Shown piece by piece: positions 35,113 to 43,926 of a DNA stretch of 64,000 nt (positions are counted from its first letter, which is position 1; each line of letters starts with the position of its first letter). The DNA comes from an uncultured Lachnospiraceae bacterium (GTDB lineage: Bacteria > Bacillota > Clostridia > Lachnospirales > Lachnospiraceae): the NCBI GenBank assembly GCA_947178145.1, contig CAMWXE010000019.1:1-64000 (forward strand). Reading direction: 5' to 3'. The notes under the pieces were generated by a model that ran no database searches, had not been told where the DNA came from, and was given only the letters and a program-made list of their open reading frames with translations. The translations under genes were made by a program, and so were the position numbers.

Positions 35113-35448
35113 ATGACAGACAAAAAAACAAATGGTTATGATGACGAGGAAATGACAGTCGAACTCGAACTGGATGATGGGAAAATCGTGAACTGCGCAA
35201 TCATCACAATTCTGACTGTTGATCAGAGAGACTACATTGCCCTGCTTCCGCTAGATGAGAACGGAAACAACGACGATGGCGAAGTATGGTTTTATCAATA
35301 TGAGGAAGACGAAAACAATCCTGATGCAGAGCCAAAACTAACTTATATTGACAATGATGAGGAATACGAAAATGTCGCGGATGCGTTCGATGAGTATCTT
35401 GACAATGTTGAATTCGATGAAATCGTCGATGTAGAAAATGAGGAATAA
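35113..35448 (+). CDS. DUF1292 domain protein
   Basis: 111 very acidic residues. The DUF1292 core is visible: MTVELELDDGKIVNCAIITI, YIALLPL, EVWFYQYEEDE, and a terminal V-A-D-A-F-D-E-Y. Usually next to Holliday-junction resolvase or alanyl-tRNA synthetase genes in Firmicutes; here it is paired with DUF2225 and probably co-transcribed (20 bp gap). The function is unknown. Confidence 0.85.
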   Translation: MTDKKTNGYDDEEMTVELELDDGKIVNCAIITILTVDQRDYIALLPLDENGNNDDGEVWFYQYEEDENNPDAEPKLTYIDNDEEYENVADAFDEYLDNVEFDEIVDVENEE

Positions 35449-35468
35449 ATCTGGAGGAATACAACGAA

Positions 35469-36197
35469 ATGGAAACAAACGAAAAAACACTTCTTATCGA
35501 TAAGAAATATGACTGTCCGATTTGCGAGAAGCAGCTGCACGCCAAGACTGTAAAATCCAACGCGGCAAGATTTGTCGACACAATGGCAGATTTAAGGCCA
35601 ATCCACAGCAATATTGTCGTCACAAAATACGACGCTGTGTGCTGTCCCCACTGTGGTTATGCCGCTCTTGCCAAAAACTTCGGCAGTCCCACAGCTACCC
35701 AGCGCAAGCTTATCCGCGAAAAAATACAGACAAACTATAAATCCCATGAGGAAGCTGAATGTGATTTCTACACGGTAGAAACAGCAATCAGCCGCATGAA
35801 AATGGCATTGTTATGTACAATTACAAAAGAGGGTAAGGACAGCGAAATTGGTAATATATGTCTCAAGATCAGCTGGCTGTATCAGGATCTGGCAGACGAA
35901 GTCCCCGAAGATGACCCCAATGCTGCTGCCAGGAAGGAACACTATCTCAAAGAAGCTGATCATGCTGCAATGAATGCTTATGAGCGTCTCACCAATGCCC
36001 GCATGCATGAGAGCTTCCCGATTGCTGGCATGAATGAGACGACACTTGACTATCTTCTGGCCTATTTCGCATACAAGAAGGGCGAGCACCAGACTGCCAT
36101 GCAGCTCTTGTCCGGTGTTGTCACCAGCCGGAGTGTCACCCCCCGTCTAAAGGACAAAGCTTTAGAACTCAAGGACTTGATTAGTCAGGCGAAATAG
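35469..36197 (+). CDS. DUF2225 domain protein
   Basis: 242 residues. N-terminal zinc ribbon pair (CPICEKQL and CCPHCGYAA) followed by an all-helical, TPR-like region (EAADHAAMNAYERL-type helices, LLAYFAYKKGEHQTAMQLL). DUF2225 is conserved in Firmicutes with no known role. CTGGAGGAATACAACGAA precedes the ATG. Its last 17 bp overlap the end of the convergent helicase gene. Confidence 0.88.
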   Translation: METNEKTLLIDKKYDCPICEKQLHAKTVKSNAARFVDTMADLRPIHSNIVVTKYDAVCCPHCGYAALAKNFGSPTATQRKLIREKIQTNYKSHEEAECDFYTVETAISRMKMALLCTITKEGKDSEIGNICLKISWLYQDLADEVPEDDPNAAARKEHYLKEADHAAMNAYERLTNARMHESFPIAGMNETTLDYLLAYFAYKKGEHQTAMQLLSGVVTSRSVTPRLKDKALELKDLISQAK

Positions 36198-38064
36198 GCG
36201 CTGTAATCTCATCGAGAAAGCGTGAAGGCAGGAGGTTTCCTGCCTCCTTTTCCTGTATGTAGAAAATAAATAAATACTCCTTTGCACGTGTCATCGCCAC
36301 ATAGAACATTCGGCGCTCCTCCTCCAGCTCGTTGTCCGTAACTGCCTTTTTGTGCGGAATGACACCTTCGTTTACATCAGGAAGTACCACGACTTTCCAC
36401 TCCAATCCCTTCGAAGCGTGCATTGTCACCATACTCACAGCATCCGTGTCAGACTGCTTCTGTCTGCTCTCCTGCCGTGCAATCTCCTGCAGCAATGCAT
36501 CATAATTCTGTATCTGTTCCAGCCACTCCGGGATTGTCTCAAAGCCCTTGGCCAACTGCATCAGTTCCTCCAGCTCTTCAAAATCCTTTGACACATCCCG
36601 GCCCTGTTCTACTGCCTGCTTTTTCAGAAAAGACTCATATCCCACACCTTTTCGAATAAAATTAACTGCCGAAAAGGGATTCAGATTTTTGATAAAGTGA
36701 AGATTGTCATAGAAATCGTGAATATTCTGTATGACATAACCTGCAGCGCGATTGTTAGCTATTAATTCCTGCATTGCAAAGGGCTTTCGCGGCACAGTAC
36801 ATCTCTTGATATACCGCACGGGCTTGTTCATAATGCGCAGAAAGTCTTCAAGATTGTCCTCATACAAGGCATATCGCAGATAGGCAATGATATCCTTTGC
36901 CACAGCACTGTCATAAATATTCTTAGGCTTCTCTTTCATGGTAAAAGGAATTCCTTCCTTCATCAGCCTGTCTGCTGTGTACACGGTATGGTTGTTCGTG
37001 CGGTACAAAATTGCGATATCGCTGTAGCGAGCATTGGGCTGATTCATATACTGCTTAATTAACAATACAATGTTCTCTGCCTGTTTCAGTTTGGAATGAA
37101 AAGAAAAAATCTTCACACCGCCAAGTTGTTCATTCTGTGTCCTGACTTTCTTGTCATACCGCGCCTTATTATGGGCAATCAGCTTCCCGGCCACATCGAC
37201 AATATCCCGTCTGCTTCTATAATTCACATCCAAAAGCACCCGCTCGGCATCAGGATAATCCTTGGGAAAATTCAGCATAATTTCCGGTTTAGAGCCACGG
37301 AACCCATAAATCGACTGGTCATCATCGCCCACGATAAACAGATTGTTCTGCGGTTTCGCAAGCAGCCTTACAACCTCATACTGCAAAGGGCAGATATCCT
37401 GAAATTCATCGACAAGAATATATTGAAAGCGCTCCTGCCATATTTTCAGCGTATCTGGTCTGGAAACAAGAAGATCACGGCACAAGAGCACCATATCATC
37501 GAAGTCAATCAGCTTGCTGCGGTTCATTTCCTGTTTGTAAATCTGAAAGATATACTCAAATTCCGCCTGCGATACAGTAGTGCTCTTGACTTCCTGCGGC
37601 GTAATTCCATTGTTTTTTACAGTGCTAATCTCCGACAAAAGTCTCTGCAGTGTATCTGTACTGTCATCGCCCTGTGACTGTGTTCTGATTTCTTCTGGCA
37701 TTTCGTTGATAATCTGGGACAAAAGTCTGTATTTGTCCCCCTCGCGTATAATATTCTGCGCAGTAAAACGATAGGTATGCCGCAAAATCTGGAAAAAAAC
37801 GGAATGAAAGGTGCCAAACTGAACCGGATAGCTTCTTCCTTCATTGAGCTTCACAAAACGTTCCTGCATCTCTGCAGCAGCCGCTTTTGTAAAGGTGATG
37901 ACAAGAATACTCTCCGGTTTGACATGATGATGTTCAATCAGATATTTGATTCTCCGGGTGACGACAAATGTCTTTCCAGAGCCGGGGCCTGCCAATACAA
38001 GCATCGCTCCGGCTCCGTGGGTAATCGCCCTGTACTGGGCTTCATTTACATTTTGATCAAGCAT
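36181..38064 (-). CDS. UvrD/PcrA-family ATP-dependent DNA helicase
   Basis: About 627 residues, shorter than PcrA (about 730). SF1 motifs in order: Q motif (NEAQYRAI), Walker A AGPGSGKTFVVTRRI, ITFTKAAAAEMQ, DEFQDICPLQ, GDDDQSIYGFRGSKP, LDVNYRS, MTMHASKGLEWKVVVLP and MFYVAMTRAKEYL. Likely acts in repair or replication restart. The start ATG at 38064 lies within the end of gltX. Convergent overlap with DUF2225. Confidence 0.92.
   Translation of the reverse strand: MLDQNVNEAQYRAITHGAGAMLVLAGPGSGKTFVVTRRIKYLIEHHHVKPESILVITFTKAAAAEMQERFVKLNEGRSYPVQFGTFHSVFFQILRHTYRFTAQNIIREGDKYRLLSQIINEMPEEIRTQSQGDDSTDTLQRLLSEISTVKNNGITPQEVKSTTVSQAEFEYIFQIYKQEMNRSKLIDFDDMVLLCRDLLVSRPDTLKIWQERFQYILVDEFQDICPLQYEVVRLLAKPQNNLFIVGDDDQSIYGFRGSKPEIMLNFPKDYPDAERVLLDVNYRSRRDIVDVAGKLIAHNKARYDKKVRTQNEQLGGVKIFSFHSKLKQAENIVLLIKQYMNQPNARYSDIAILYRTNNHTVYTADRLMKEGIPFTMKEKPKNIYDSAVAKDIIAYLRYALYEDNLEDFLRIMNKPVRYIKRCTVPRKPFAMQELIANNRAAGYVIQNIHDFYDNLHFIKNLNPFSAVNFIRKGVGYESFLKKQAVEQGRDVSKDFEELEELMQLAKGFETIPEWLEQIQNYDALLQEIARQESRQKQSDTDAVSMVTMHASKGLEWKVVVLPDVNEGVIPHKKAVTDNELEEERRMFYVAMTRAKEYLFIFYIQEKEAGNLLPSRFLDEITAPISPD
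36227..36252 (+). terminator. Terminator for DUF2225, inside the helicase 3' end
   Basis: GGCAGGA-GGTT-TCCTGCC followed by TCCTTTTCC on the plus strand. It falls within the last codons of the helicase gene. Confidence 0.6.
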
Positions 38065-39517
38065 TTTCAAGTAACTCAATACCCTTTCTGATTCTCACAA
38101 GGGTTTCCTCTTTGCCAAGTATTTCCATGATTTCCGTCGCTCCAGCAGGCGTCATCTGCAGTCCTGAGGCCGCTGTCCTGACTGGCCACATGACATAGCC
38201 GTTCTTCACTTCCTTCTCCGCCACATACGACAGCAGAAGCTGATAAAGTGCATCGTTCGAATAGTCCTCCTGCGCCTCGAGCAGCGGAAGCACGTCCTTT
38301 AATACCGCAAGAGAGCTCTCTGCGGTTGTCTTCATCTTCTTGTGCGTGTACATTGCAATGTCATATTCCGGCAAAGTCTCAAAAAAGCCAATCAGGTCTC
38401 TTATATCCGGAAATACCTCGATTCTGGTCTTGACCATGGCAGCAATCTTTTTCAGATCAAGGTCTTTGCTGATGACTTCCTTCATATAGGGCAGTGCCAT
38501 GTCATAAAAGCGGTCAAAATCCATCGCCTTGATATATTCGCCGTTCATCCATCTGAGCTTGTTCATATCAAATACAGACGGCGATTTGTTGATTCTGGTA
38601 TAGTCAAAGTCTCGAATCAACTCGTCAAGCGTAAAGATTTCCCTGTTATCCTCCGGACTCCATCCGAGCAGTGCGACAAAGTTCACAATGGTCTCCGGCA
38701 GAATCCCCTGCTCCACAATATCCTCGAAGGAGGAATGTCCGCTTCTCTTGCTGAGCTTCTTGTGCTCCTCGTCAGTGATAAGCGGCAGATGTACATAAGT
38801 CGGTATCTCCCAGCCAAACGCCTCGTACAGACGGTTGTATTTTGGCGTGGAGGAAAGATACTCATTCCCGCGCACGACATGGGTAATCTCCATCAGATGG
38901 TCGTCCACCACATTTGCAAAATTGTAAGTAGGGTATCCGTCAGATTTGATCAGAATCATATCGTCAAGCTCTGAGTTGTCAATCGAAATATCGCCATAGA
39001 GCTCATCGTGAAAACTCGTTGTCCCCTCAGTCGGGTTGTTCTGTCTGATAACATAAGGAATTCCGCTCGCAAGTTTTTCCTCGACTTCCTCTTTCGGGAG
39101 ACCAAGACAATGCTTGTCGTAGACCGTGATTTCCTTGCCCTCAACAACCTCTGATTTCAACGTGGCAAGCCTTTCCTTATCACAAAAACAATAGTATGCC
39201 TCGCCCTTGTCAATCAGCTCTTTCGCGTACTTCATGTAAATCCCCGCCTGCACGCGCTCACTCTGCACATAAGGTCCGAAACCCTTGTCCTTGTCCGGAC
39301 CTTCATCGTATGTCAGACCTGTCTTTTCCAATGTATTGTATATCACATCAACTGCGCCTTCAACATAACGTTCGCGGTCGGTATCCTCCAGGCGGAAGAT
39401 AAAGTCTCCCCCTGCGTGTTTCGCAATCAAAAACTCATACAATGCCGAACGTAAGTTCCCAACGTGCATCCGTCCCGTCGGGCTTGGCGCAAATCTGCAT
39501 CTTACTTTCTGTGCCAT
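38057..39517 (-). CDS. gltX: Glutamyl-tRNA synthetase
   Basis: 486 residues. Charges tRNA-Glu (and perhaps tRNA-Gln, corrected by GatCAB). Class I motifs: HIGH variant in PSPTGRMHVGNLRSALYE, KMSKS variant in HKKLSKRSG, and FRLEDTDRERYVEGA. AGGAGGTATGAAAA precedes the ATG. The helicase start overlaps its end. Confidence 0.95.
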   Translation of the reverse strand: MAQKVRCRFAPSPTGRMHVGNLRSALYEFLIAKHAGGDFIFRLEDTDRERYVEGAVDVIYNTLEKTGLTYDEGPDKDKGFGPYVQSERVQAGIYMKYAKELIDKGEAYYCFCDKERLATLKSEVVEGKEITVYDKHCLGLPKEEVEEKLASGIPYVIRQNNPTEGTTSFHDELYGDISIDNSELDDMILIKSDGYPTYNFANVVDDHLMEITHVVRGNEYLSSTPKYNRLYEAFGWEIPTYVHLPLITDEEHKKLSKRSGHSSFEDIVEQGILPETIVNFVALLGWSPEDNREIFTLDELIRDFDYTRINKSPSVFDMNKLRWMNGEYIKAMDFDRFYDMALPYMKEVISKDLDLKKIAAMVKTRIEVFPDIRDLIGFFETLPEYDIAMYTHKKMKTTAESSLAVLKDVLPLLEAQEDYSNDALYQLLLSYVAEKEVKNGYVMWPVRTAASGLQMTPAGATEIMEILGKEETLVRIRKGIELLENA

Positions 39518-39607
39518 TTTTTCATACCTCCTCTAATTGTCCTCTATTCCGTACTTTTCCTATTATAACGCGGAACCAATCCCTGTCCAACCGTTAAAAT
39601 CACCCGC

Positions 39608-41104
39608 TCACTCAGGCTGACGGACATCGTGTTCCGGCAGCTTCTTCTCCGAAGAATTTTTGAAGCTCAATAAATCCTTGGTCGCTGTAGGAATCGCGAT
39701 ATTGGTGCCTGCACCGGCAACGCATCCGCCCGGACACGCCATGCCTTCAATGAGGCATCCGTTTTTCTTGCCGGCTTTTGCGAGCATCAGAATTTTCTTG
39801 CACTCAGCAAGGCTCTCTGCATGCTCAATATGAATCTCCGTGTCGGGATAATACTCTTTGATACAATTCTCAATAGCGCTTGCCACACCGCCGGCCACAC
39901 CATAGCCGCGCCCCGCCGCGGTAGCGTCATTCATGGAGTCCATCGCCTCGATTTCCTCCAGGAGGATTCCCTTTGCCTCAAACATGCCTGTGAGCTCCTC
40001 AAACGTTATGACAAAATCCACGTCGGAGCGAATCGTTCTGCGGCTTGCCTCAAGCTTTTTGCTTGCACATGGTCCGATAAACACAACACTCGCATCCGGG
40101 TGCTCCTCCTTGATGACCCTAGCAGTCGCCACCATCGGCGTCAGCGCATTGCTGATTTTATCAATCGTTTCCGGGAAAAATTTTTTTGCAAGCATTGACC
40201 ACGATGGACAACATGACGTGAGAAGGAATGGAACCTCCCCTGTCGCGACTTCTTTCACATAATGCTCTGCCTCTGTCATGGCCCCCATATCGGCACCGAT
40301 TGCTGTCTCGTACACATCATAAAAACCGAGTTCTTTGAGCGCCGTCTTTAACATATCCGGTGTCACCTTCGGTCCAAACTGTCCGACAAACGCGGGCGCC
40401 ACCTGCGCGATAATCTTTCTGCCTGACTGCATCGCGCGAATCAGCTGGAAAATCTGCGATTTATCTGCGATAGCCCCGAATGGACAGCTGACCATACACT
40501 GTCCACAGGAGACACATTTATCATTGTCAATCACTGCCCGTCCATGGCTGTCAGAATGAATCGCATTTACGCCGCAGTGGGCGAGACATGGACGCTGCTG
40601 GTGGGATATCGCATCATAGGGGCACACAGTCTTGCACTTACCACACCTGATGCATTTCTCCTGGTCAATGACCGAATGCCCATTCTTCATGGTAATCGCC
40701 CCTCTTGGACAGACTTCATTGCACGGATGTGCAAGACAGCCCATACATTTGTCGGTCACTTCATATCGGTTTTCCGGACATGCATTGCACGCAGACGCAA
40801 TCACCTGCATCAGAGGGGGCTCATAATATTTCTCGTCAATATTGCTCTCCTCCACGCCCTGGCTGACCTGCACCGGCTCATCCTCCGGGCGCAGCGACAT
40901 TCCCATTGCAAGTCTTGTGCGCTCGCGGATAATCTCACGCTCCCGGTAAATATTGTCCCAATACGGTGAATTTTCTGCATCTGCAAGTTTATAGGGAAGC
41001 GCCTCCATGTCATCCACAAGATTCGTGGAATGATAGGCCATGTTTGCTACTTCCCTGAAAATCGCGCGCCGCGTCTTGCGAACCTGTGTATCTATCCCTC
41101 TCAT
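39608..41104 (-). CDS. [FeFe]-hydrogenase, monomeric, group B-like
   Basis: 498 residues. N-terminal ferredoxin-like region with several Cys clusters (CNACPE, CMGCLAHPCNEVCPRG, CIRCGKCKTVCPYD, CVSCGQCMVSCPFG), then the H-cluster domain: L1 TSCCPSW, L2 GPCASKKLEA (the usual MPC reads GPC) and L3 EGMACPGGCVAGAG. These fit group B enzymes of fermentative Clostridia, thought to exchange electrons between ferredoxin and H2. No maturation genes (hydE, F, G) in the window. AGGAGGCATAGAGT lies before the ATG. Confidence 0.88.
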   Translation of the reverse strand: MRGIDTQVRKTRRAIFREVANMAYHSTNLVDDMEALPYKLADAENSPYWDNIYREREIIRERTRLAMGMSLRPEDEPVQVSQGVEESNIDEKYYEPPLMQVIASACNACPENRYEVTDKCMGCLAHPCNEVCPRGAITMKNGHSVIDQEKCIRCGKCKTVCPYDAISHQQRPCLAHCGVNAIHSDSHGRAVIDNDKCVSCGQCMVSCPFGAIADKSQIFQLIRAMQSGRKIIAQVAPAFVGQFGPKVTPDMLKTALKELGFYDVYETAIGADMGAMTEAEHYVKEVATGEVPFLLTSCCPSWSMLAKKFFPETIDKISNALTPMVATARVIKEEHPDASVVFIGPCASKKLEASRRTIRSDVDFVITFEELTGMFEAKGILLEEIEAMDSMNDATAAGRGYGVAGGVASAIENCIKEYYPDTEIHIEHAESLAECKKILMLAKAGKKNGCLIEGMACPGGCVAGAGTNIAIPTATKDLLSFKNSSEKKLPEHDVRQPE

Positions 41105-41325
41105 ACTCTATGCCTCCTGCGTATTAATCTGTGAAACAATATAATACTGTCCAAATGCACCCTTAAAACTTATAACATTCAGAGACAACTTGCGAAACTG
41201 ACTTTGGACTGTTGTCTTGGGTGACTATGAACAGTATTATTTTGACATATTTTTAACAATATTTCAATATAGATACGCAAATTTTTCATTTCGTTTTTTC
41301 AAAAGGGCTTTTTATCTTATGCAAA

Positions 41326-41445
41326 CTATAGTCCATACACTTCTGCTATGATGGAATCTATCAGCACTTCATCCACATCAGGATATTTATCGATAATTTC
41401 GCGTTTGGCAGATTCAGGATTGATGACATATCCCCCTTTATGTTC
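41326..41445 (-). pseudogene. C-terminal gene fragment
   Basis: In frame after the stop codon of the 61-residue membrane protein, the minus strand reads GGYVINPESAKREIIDKYPD and then VDEVLIDSIIAEVYGL-stop. There is no start codon or ribosome binding site. The ending resembles the tail of the Rpn-like protein at 1.7 kb (AARDTVIKKYPSIGKDS...), so it may be a relic of the same family; this is tentative. Confidence 0.45.
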
Positions 41446-41631
41446 TCACCACAGTGGCAATTCAATAACACCTGTAAGCACATAATAGATCTGTACAACA
41501 CCATAAACGATCAGTATTACTCCACTCACGGCAAAAATGGCATTAAGTCCATTTTTGTCAAGCGTATTCTTTGCTTTATACAAAAGTAAAATGCCACAAA
41601 TAATCTGCATCACGAATAATATAGCAAACAT
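41446..41631 (-). CDS. Small two-helix membrane protein, 61 aa
   Basis: 61 residues with two hydrophobic helices (about 1-18, MFAILFVMQIICGILLLY, and 30-50, AIFAVSGVILIVYGVVQIYY) joined by a short NTLDKNGLN loop. Strong site AGGGGGAACATAA before the ATG. Last gene of the pectin run. The function is unknown. Confidence 0.65.
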   Translation of the reverse strand: MFAILFVMQIICGILLLYKAKNTLDKNGLNAIFAVSGVILIVYGVVQIYYVLTGVIELPLW

Positions 41632-41667
41632 TTATGTTCCCCCTCGGCATTTGCTTCCTATACTCGT

Positions 41668-42504
41668 CTATGCATCTTCATAAATCTTTGTGATATAGTC
41701 CAGCGCTGCCACTGCATTGTCCGGCTTGGTATCTTCGAGCGTTGCGTGCATAAACGGCTTCTCCTTCTTCATGTAGGGAATGATTCTGTCCCAGTGGCAC
41801 TGTCCCTGTCCTACAGGAACGGATACCAGCTTGCCATCCTTCATGACAAAATCCTTCACATGCAGCACTGCGACGTCCTTGCCGAGCAGTTCAATGGCCT
41901 CGTCGATGATCTCGTCCTGCTTCTCATAATTATAGCTCTCTAAGAGATTAACCGGATCTAAGATAATTCTAAGATTGGGAGAATCAATCTCATCAAGCAC
42001 GCGTCTGGCGCGGACAGGATTGCACACGATATGCCGCACCACCGGCTCAATCGCCATGAGCACGCCCATCTGCTCTGCATATTTCACAACAGGTCTGAGA
42101 TTATTAATAAAAATCTGTAAGGATTCTTCGTTCCAGCAAGCCTCCTCAAATTTGTATTCCACATTTGGCGCGCCTGTCTCTGTGCCGACCACACCTGCGC
42201 CCATATGCGCCGCAAAGCGGATATTTGCCTTATACTTCTCCTGAATCGCCTTTAACTGTGTCTCATCAGGATTAGCCAGATTCAGATAGCAGCCAAGGAC
42301 AGCACAGTCAAGCTCATTCTTGTCAAACAAACGCTTTAAGTACATGGCATACCCGGGTGTAAGCGCTTCCGGCGCTACGGAATTCTCGCTGATTACTTTT
42401 GACAGCGCCACATGCGCACAGGTAAATCCCTGCTCCTTTACAATCTTTAGTCTCTCCTCAATCGGTGCTTTGACGGCATCGTGTAATCTGATTCCAAACT
42501 GCAT
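41668..42504 (-). CDS. Sugar phosphate isomerase/epimerase family TIM barrel
   Basis: 278 residues of the xylose isomerase-like TIM barrel (AP endonuclease family 2). Metal-binding residues appear at the expected places: MAIEPVV, LDPVNLL, VLHVKDFV and GQGQCHWDRII. Members isomerise keto sugars or inosose. Its place after CE8 and GH105 suggests use of a galacturonate- or rhamnose-derived sugar, but the substrate cannot be read from sequence. AGGAGGGAACATCA before the ATG. Confidence 0.8.
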   Translation of the reverse strand: MQFGIRLHDAVKAPIEERLKIVKEQGFTCAHVALSKVISENSVAPEALTPGYAMYLKRLFDKNELDCAVLGCYLNLANPDETQLKAIQEKYKANIRFAAHMGAGVVGTETGAPNVEYKFEEACWNEESLQIFINNLRPVVKYAEQMGVLMAIEPVVRHIVCNPVRARRVLDEIDSPNLRIILDPVNLLESYNYEKQDEIIDEAIELLGKDVAVLHVKDFVMKDGKLVSVPVGQGQCHWDRIIPYMKKEKPFMHATLEDTKPDNAVAALDYITKIYEDA

Positions 42505-42582
42505 TGATGTTCCCTCCTAACACTTATTTCCTCATTTCATGCCCGGCTGAAGTGCTCTTCAACCGGAAAAACTGTTTCACTG

Positions 42583-43539
42583 CTAAAACCCAATCACATT
42601 CTCTCTGGTATATTCCGCAGCTTCCTCCTCAGTGAGCATTTTCACAAACGGCGCACGCTCCTTTGCGGCACCGGCTCCATAATTGCCATACTCTGCAAAA
42701 AACATGGTCTCCCACGCTTCCTTGTTGTCCCAGTCATGCCAGCCTTCTTTGCGGATATGCGCTCCAATCTCAGAATTGAGGATAACACATTTCGCATGCT
42801 TTCTCCACGGTCTGCCAAGGTAGGCGCTCTCAGGGGGACAGTCACTTGTAAAGCGGCAGTTCTGAAACACATAGCCGTATTTCTGCTCCTCGTAAGTTGA
42901 GGGAGCTGTCACATAACCGTTTATTTCGCCCTTTCTCTGCTTCATAAACAGCTCGCAGTTTTCAAAATAGGCGGTGGCGCTGCCAAAGATATAGTCGACA
43001 TTGCCCGCGATATAACAGTCCTTATACAAATGCCGTCCCATGCGCCGCGGTGCAAACTCTTTTGGACCCTTAAACCCTCCTGCCTGCTTTTCCTTTTTCG
43101 GAAGCGGCGCCGTAAAAAGCGTGTCCTGATGCCCGTCAAAACGGCAATCCTCAAAAACCAGATGGTCTCCGTCCGCATACACTGCAAGCGCCTGACCGAC
43201 TTTGTTTCCCTGTCCTGCCTCATTGCAGAAAGAGATGTTGCGGGCATAAAAATAATCGGCGTCAATAAAGACACTCGGCGTCCGAAATGTTCCTCGCTTA
43301 TCGCCCTCTGGCATGAGATCGAAAGCCCCGTCTGAATATGTTATCTTCGTTTGCTCTGCATCTGTACCGATAAACGAAATGTGGTTCTGCTTTATCTCGA
43401 GACGCTCTTTGTAAGTACCCGGCGCAATATGTATGACAACCTCCATATCTGCATACAGCTTTGCAGCCTCCAACGCGTCATGGATGCCAGAAAACTGTTG
43501 TTTGCCGCCGATATCCACGTACAATTCTATTTTCTCCAT
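42583..43539 (-). CDS. Pectinesterase (CE8), no signal peptide
   Basis: 318 residues. Removes methyl esters from pectin or oligogalacturonides. CE8 motifs: DGHQDTLF (Gln and Asp), GNVDYIFGSATAYFENC (catalytic Asp) and YLGRPWRKHAKCV (Arg). The parallel beta-helix pattern is clear. It starts MEKIELYVDIGGKQQFSGIH with no export signal, so it should act inside the cell on imported oligosaccharides, like PemB-type enzymes. It follows GH105 after a 330-bp gap filled with tandem repeats. Confidence 0.92.
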   Translation of the reverse strand: MEKIELYVDIGGKQQFSGIHDALEAAKLYADMEVVIHIAPGTYKERLEIKQNHISFIGTDAEQTKITYSDGAFDLMPEGDKRGTFRTPSVFIDADYFYARNISFCNEAGQGNKVGQALAVYADGDHLVFEDCRFDGHQDTLFTAPLPKKEKQAGGFKGPKEFAPRRMGRHLYKDCYIAGNVDYIFGSATAYFENCELFMKQRKGEINGYVTAPSTYEEQKYGYVFQNCRFTSDCPPESAYLGRPWRKHAKCVILNSEIGAHIRKEGWHDWDNKEAWETMFFAEYGNYGAGAAKERAPFVKMLTEEEAAEYTRENVIGF

Positions 43540-43642
43540 AATTAAGTGCCTTTCTTATCGATTTACTTCCTAATTTCAATATCACTGTGGATCTATCGTA
43601 TGAAAGATACGCTCCTGTCTCAATAGTTCCACATAGGCGAGC

Positions 43643-43926
43643 CTATACGTTCTCTTTTCCAGTCTTAGTATTTCCGCATACGCAAGCCTATGCGGAACCT
43701 ACGCTTTCTCTTCCTCCAGTCTTAATATCTCCTCATACGCTAGCCTATGCGGAGTCTACGCTTTCTCTTCCTCTAATCTTAATATCTCCTCATAGGCAAG
43801 CCTATGCGGAGTCTACGCTTTCTCTTCCTCCAGTCTTAATATCTCCTCATACGCAAGCCTATGCGGAGTCTACGCTTTCTCCTCCTCCAGTCTCAACATT
43901 TCCGCATAGGCTAGCAAGAATGGGGC
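43643..43926 (-). repeat. 57-bp tandem repeat of the GH105 3' end, including its stop codon
   Basis: The last 14 codons and stop of the GH105 gene plus 4 codons form a unit (LAYAEMLRLEEEKA-stop-TPHR) repeated downstream in the same frame. Stop codons recur at 43870, 43813, 43756 and 43699, exactly 57 bp apart; a fourth, degenerate unit follows (56 bp). Units differ by only a few bases. Each holds a palindrome CATAGGC-TT-GCCTATG (or one mismatch), so each can form a hairpin. They lie between GH105 and CE8 in the operon. Confidence 0.9.

Noticed and set aside
41146-41240. Rex-type redox operator before the hydrogenase gene
   Set aside because: Only partial inverted repeats (ACTGTCCAAA / TTTGGACTGT, AATACTGT / ACAGTATT); no TTGTGAAATATTTCACAA-like site.
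43643-43926. Possible CRISPR array
   Set aside because: The 57-bp units are contiguous copies without unique spacers, and they translate as the GH105 tail.
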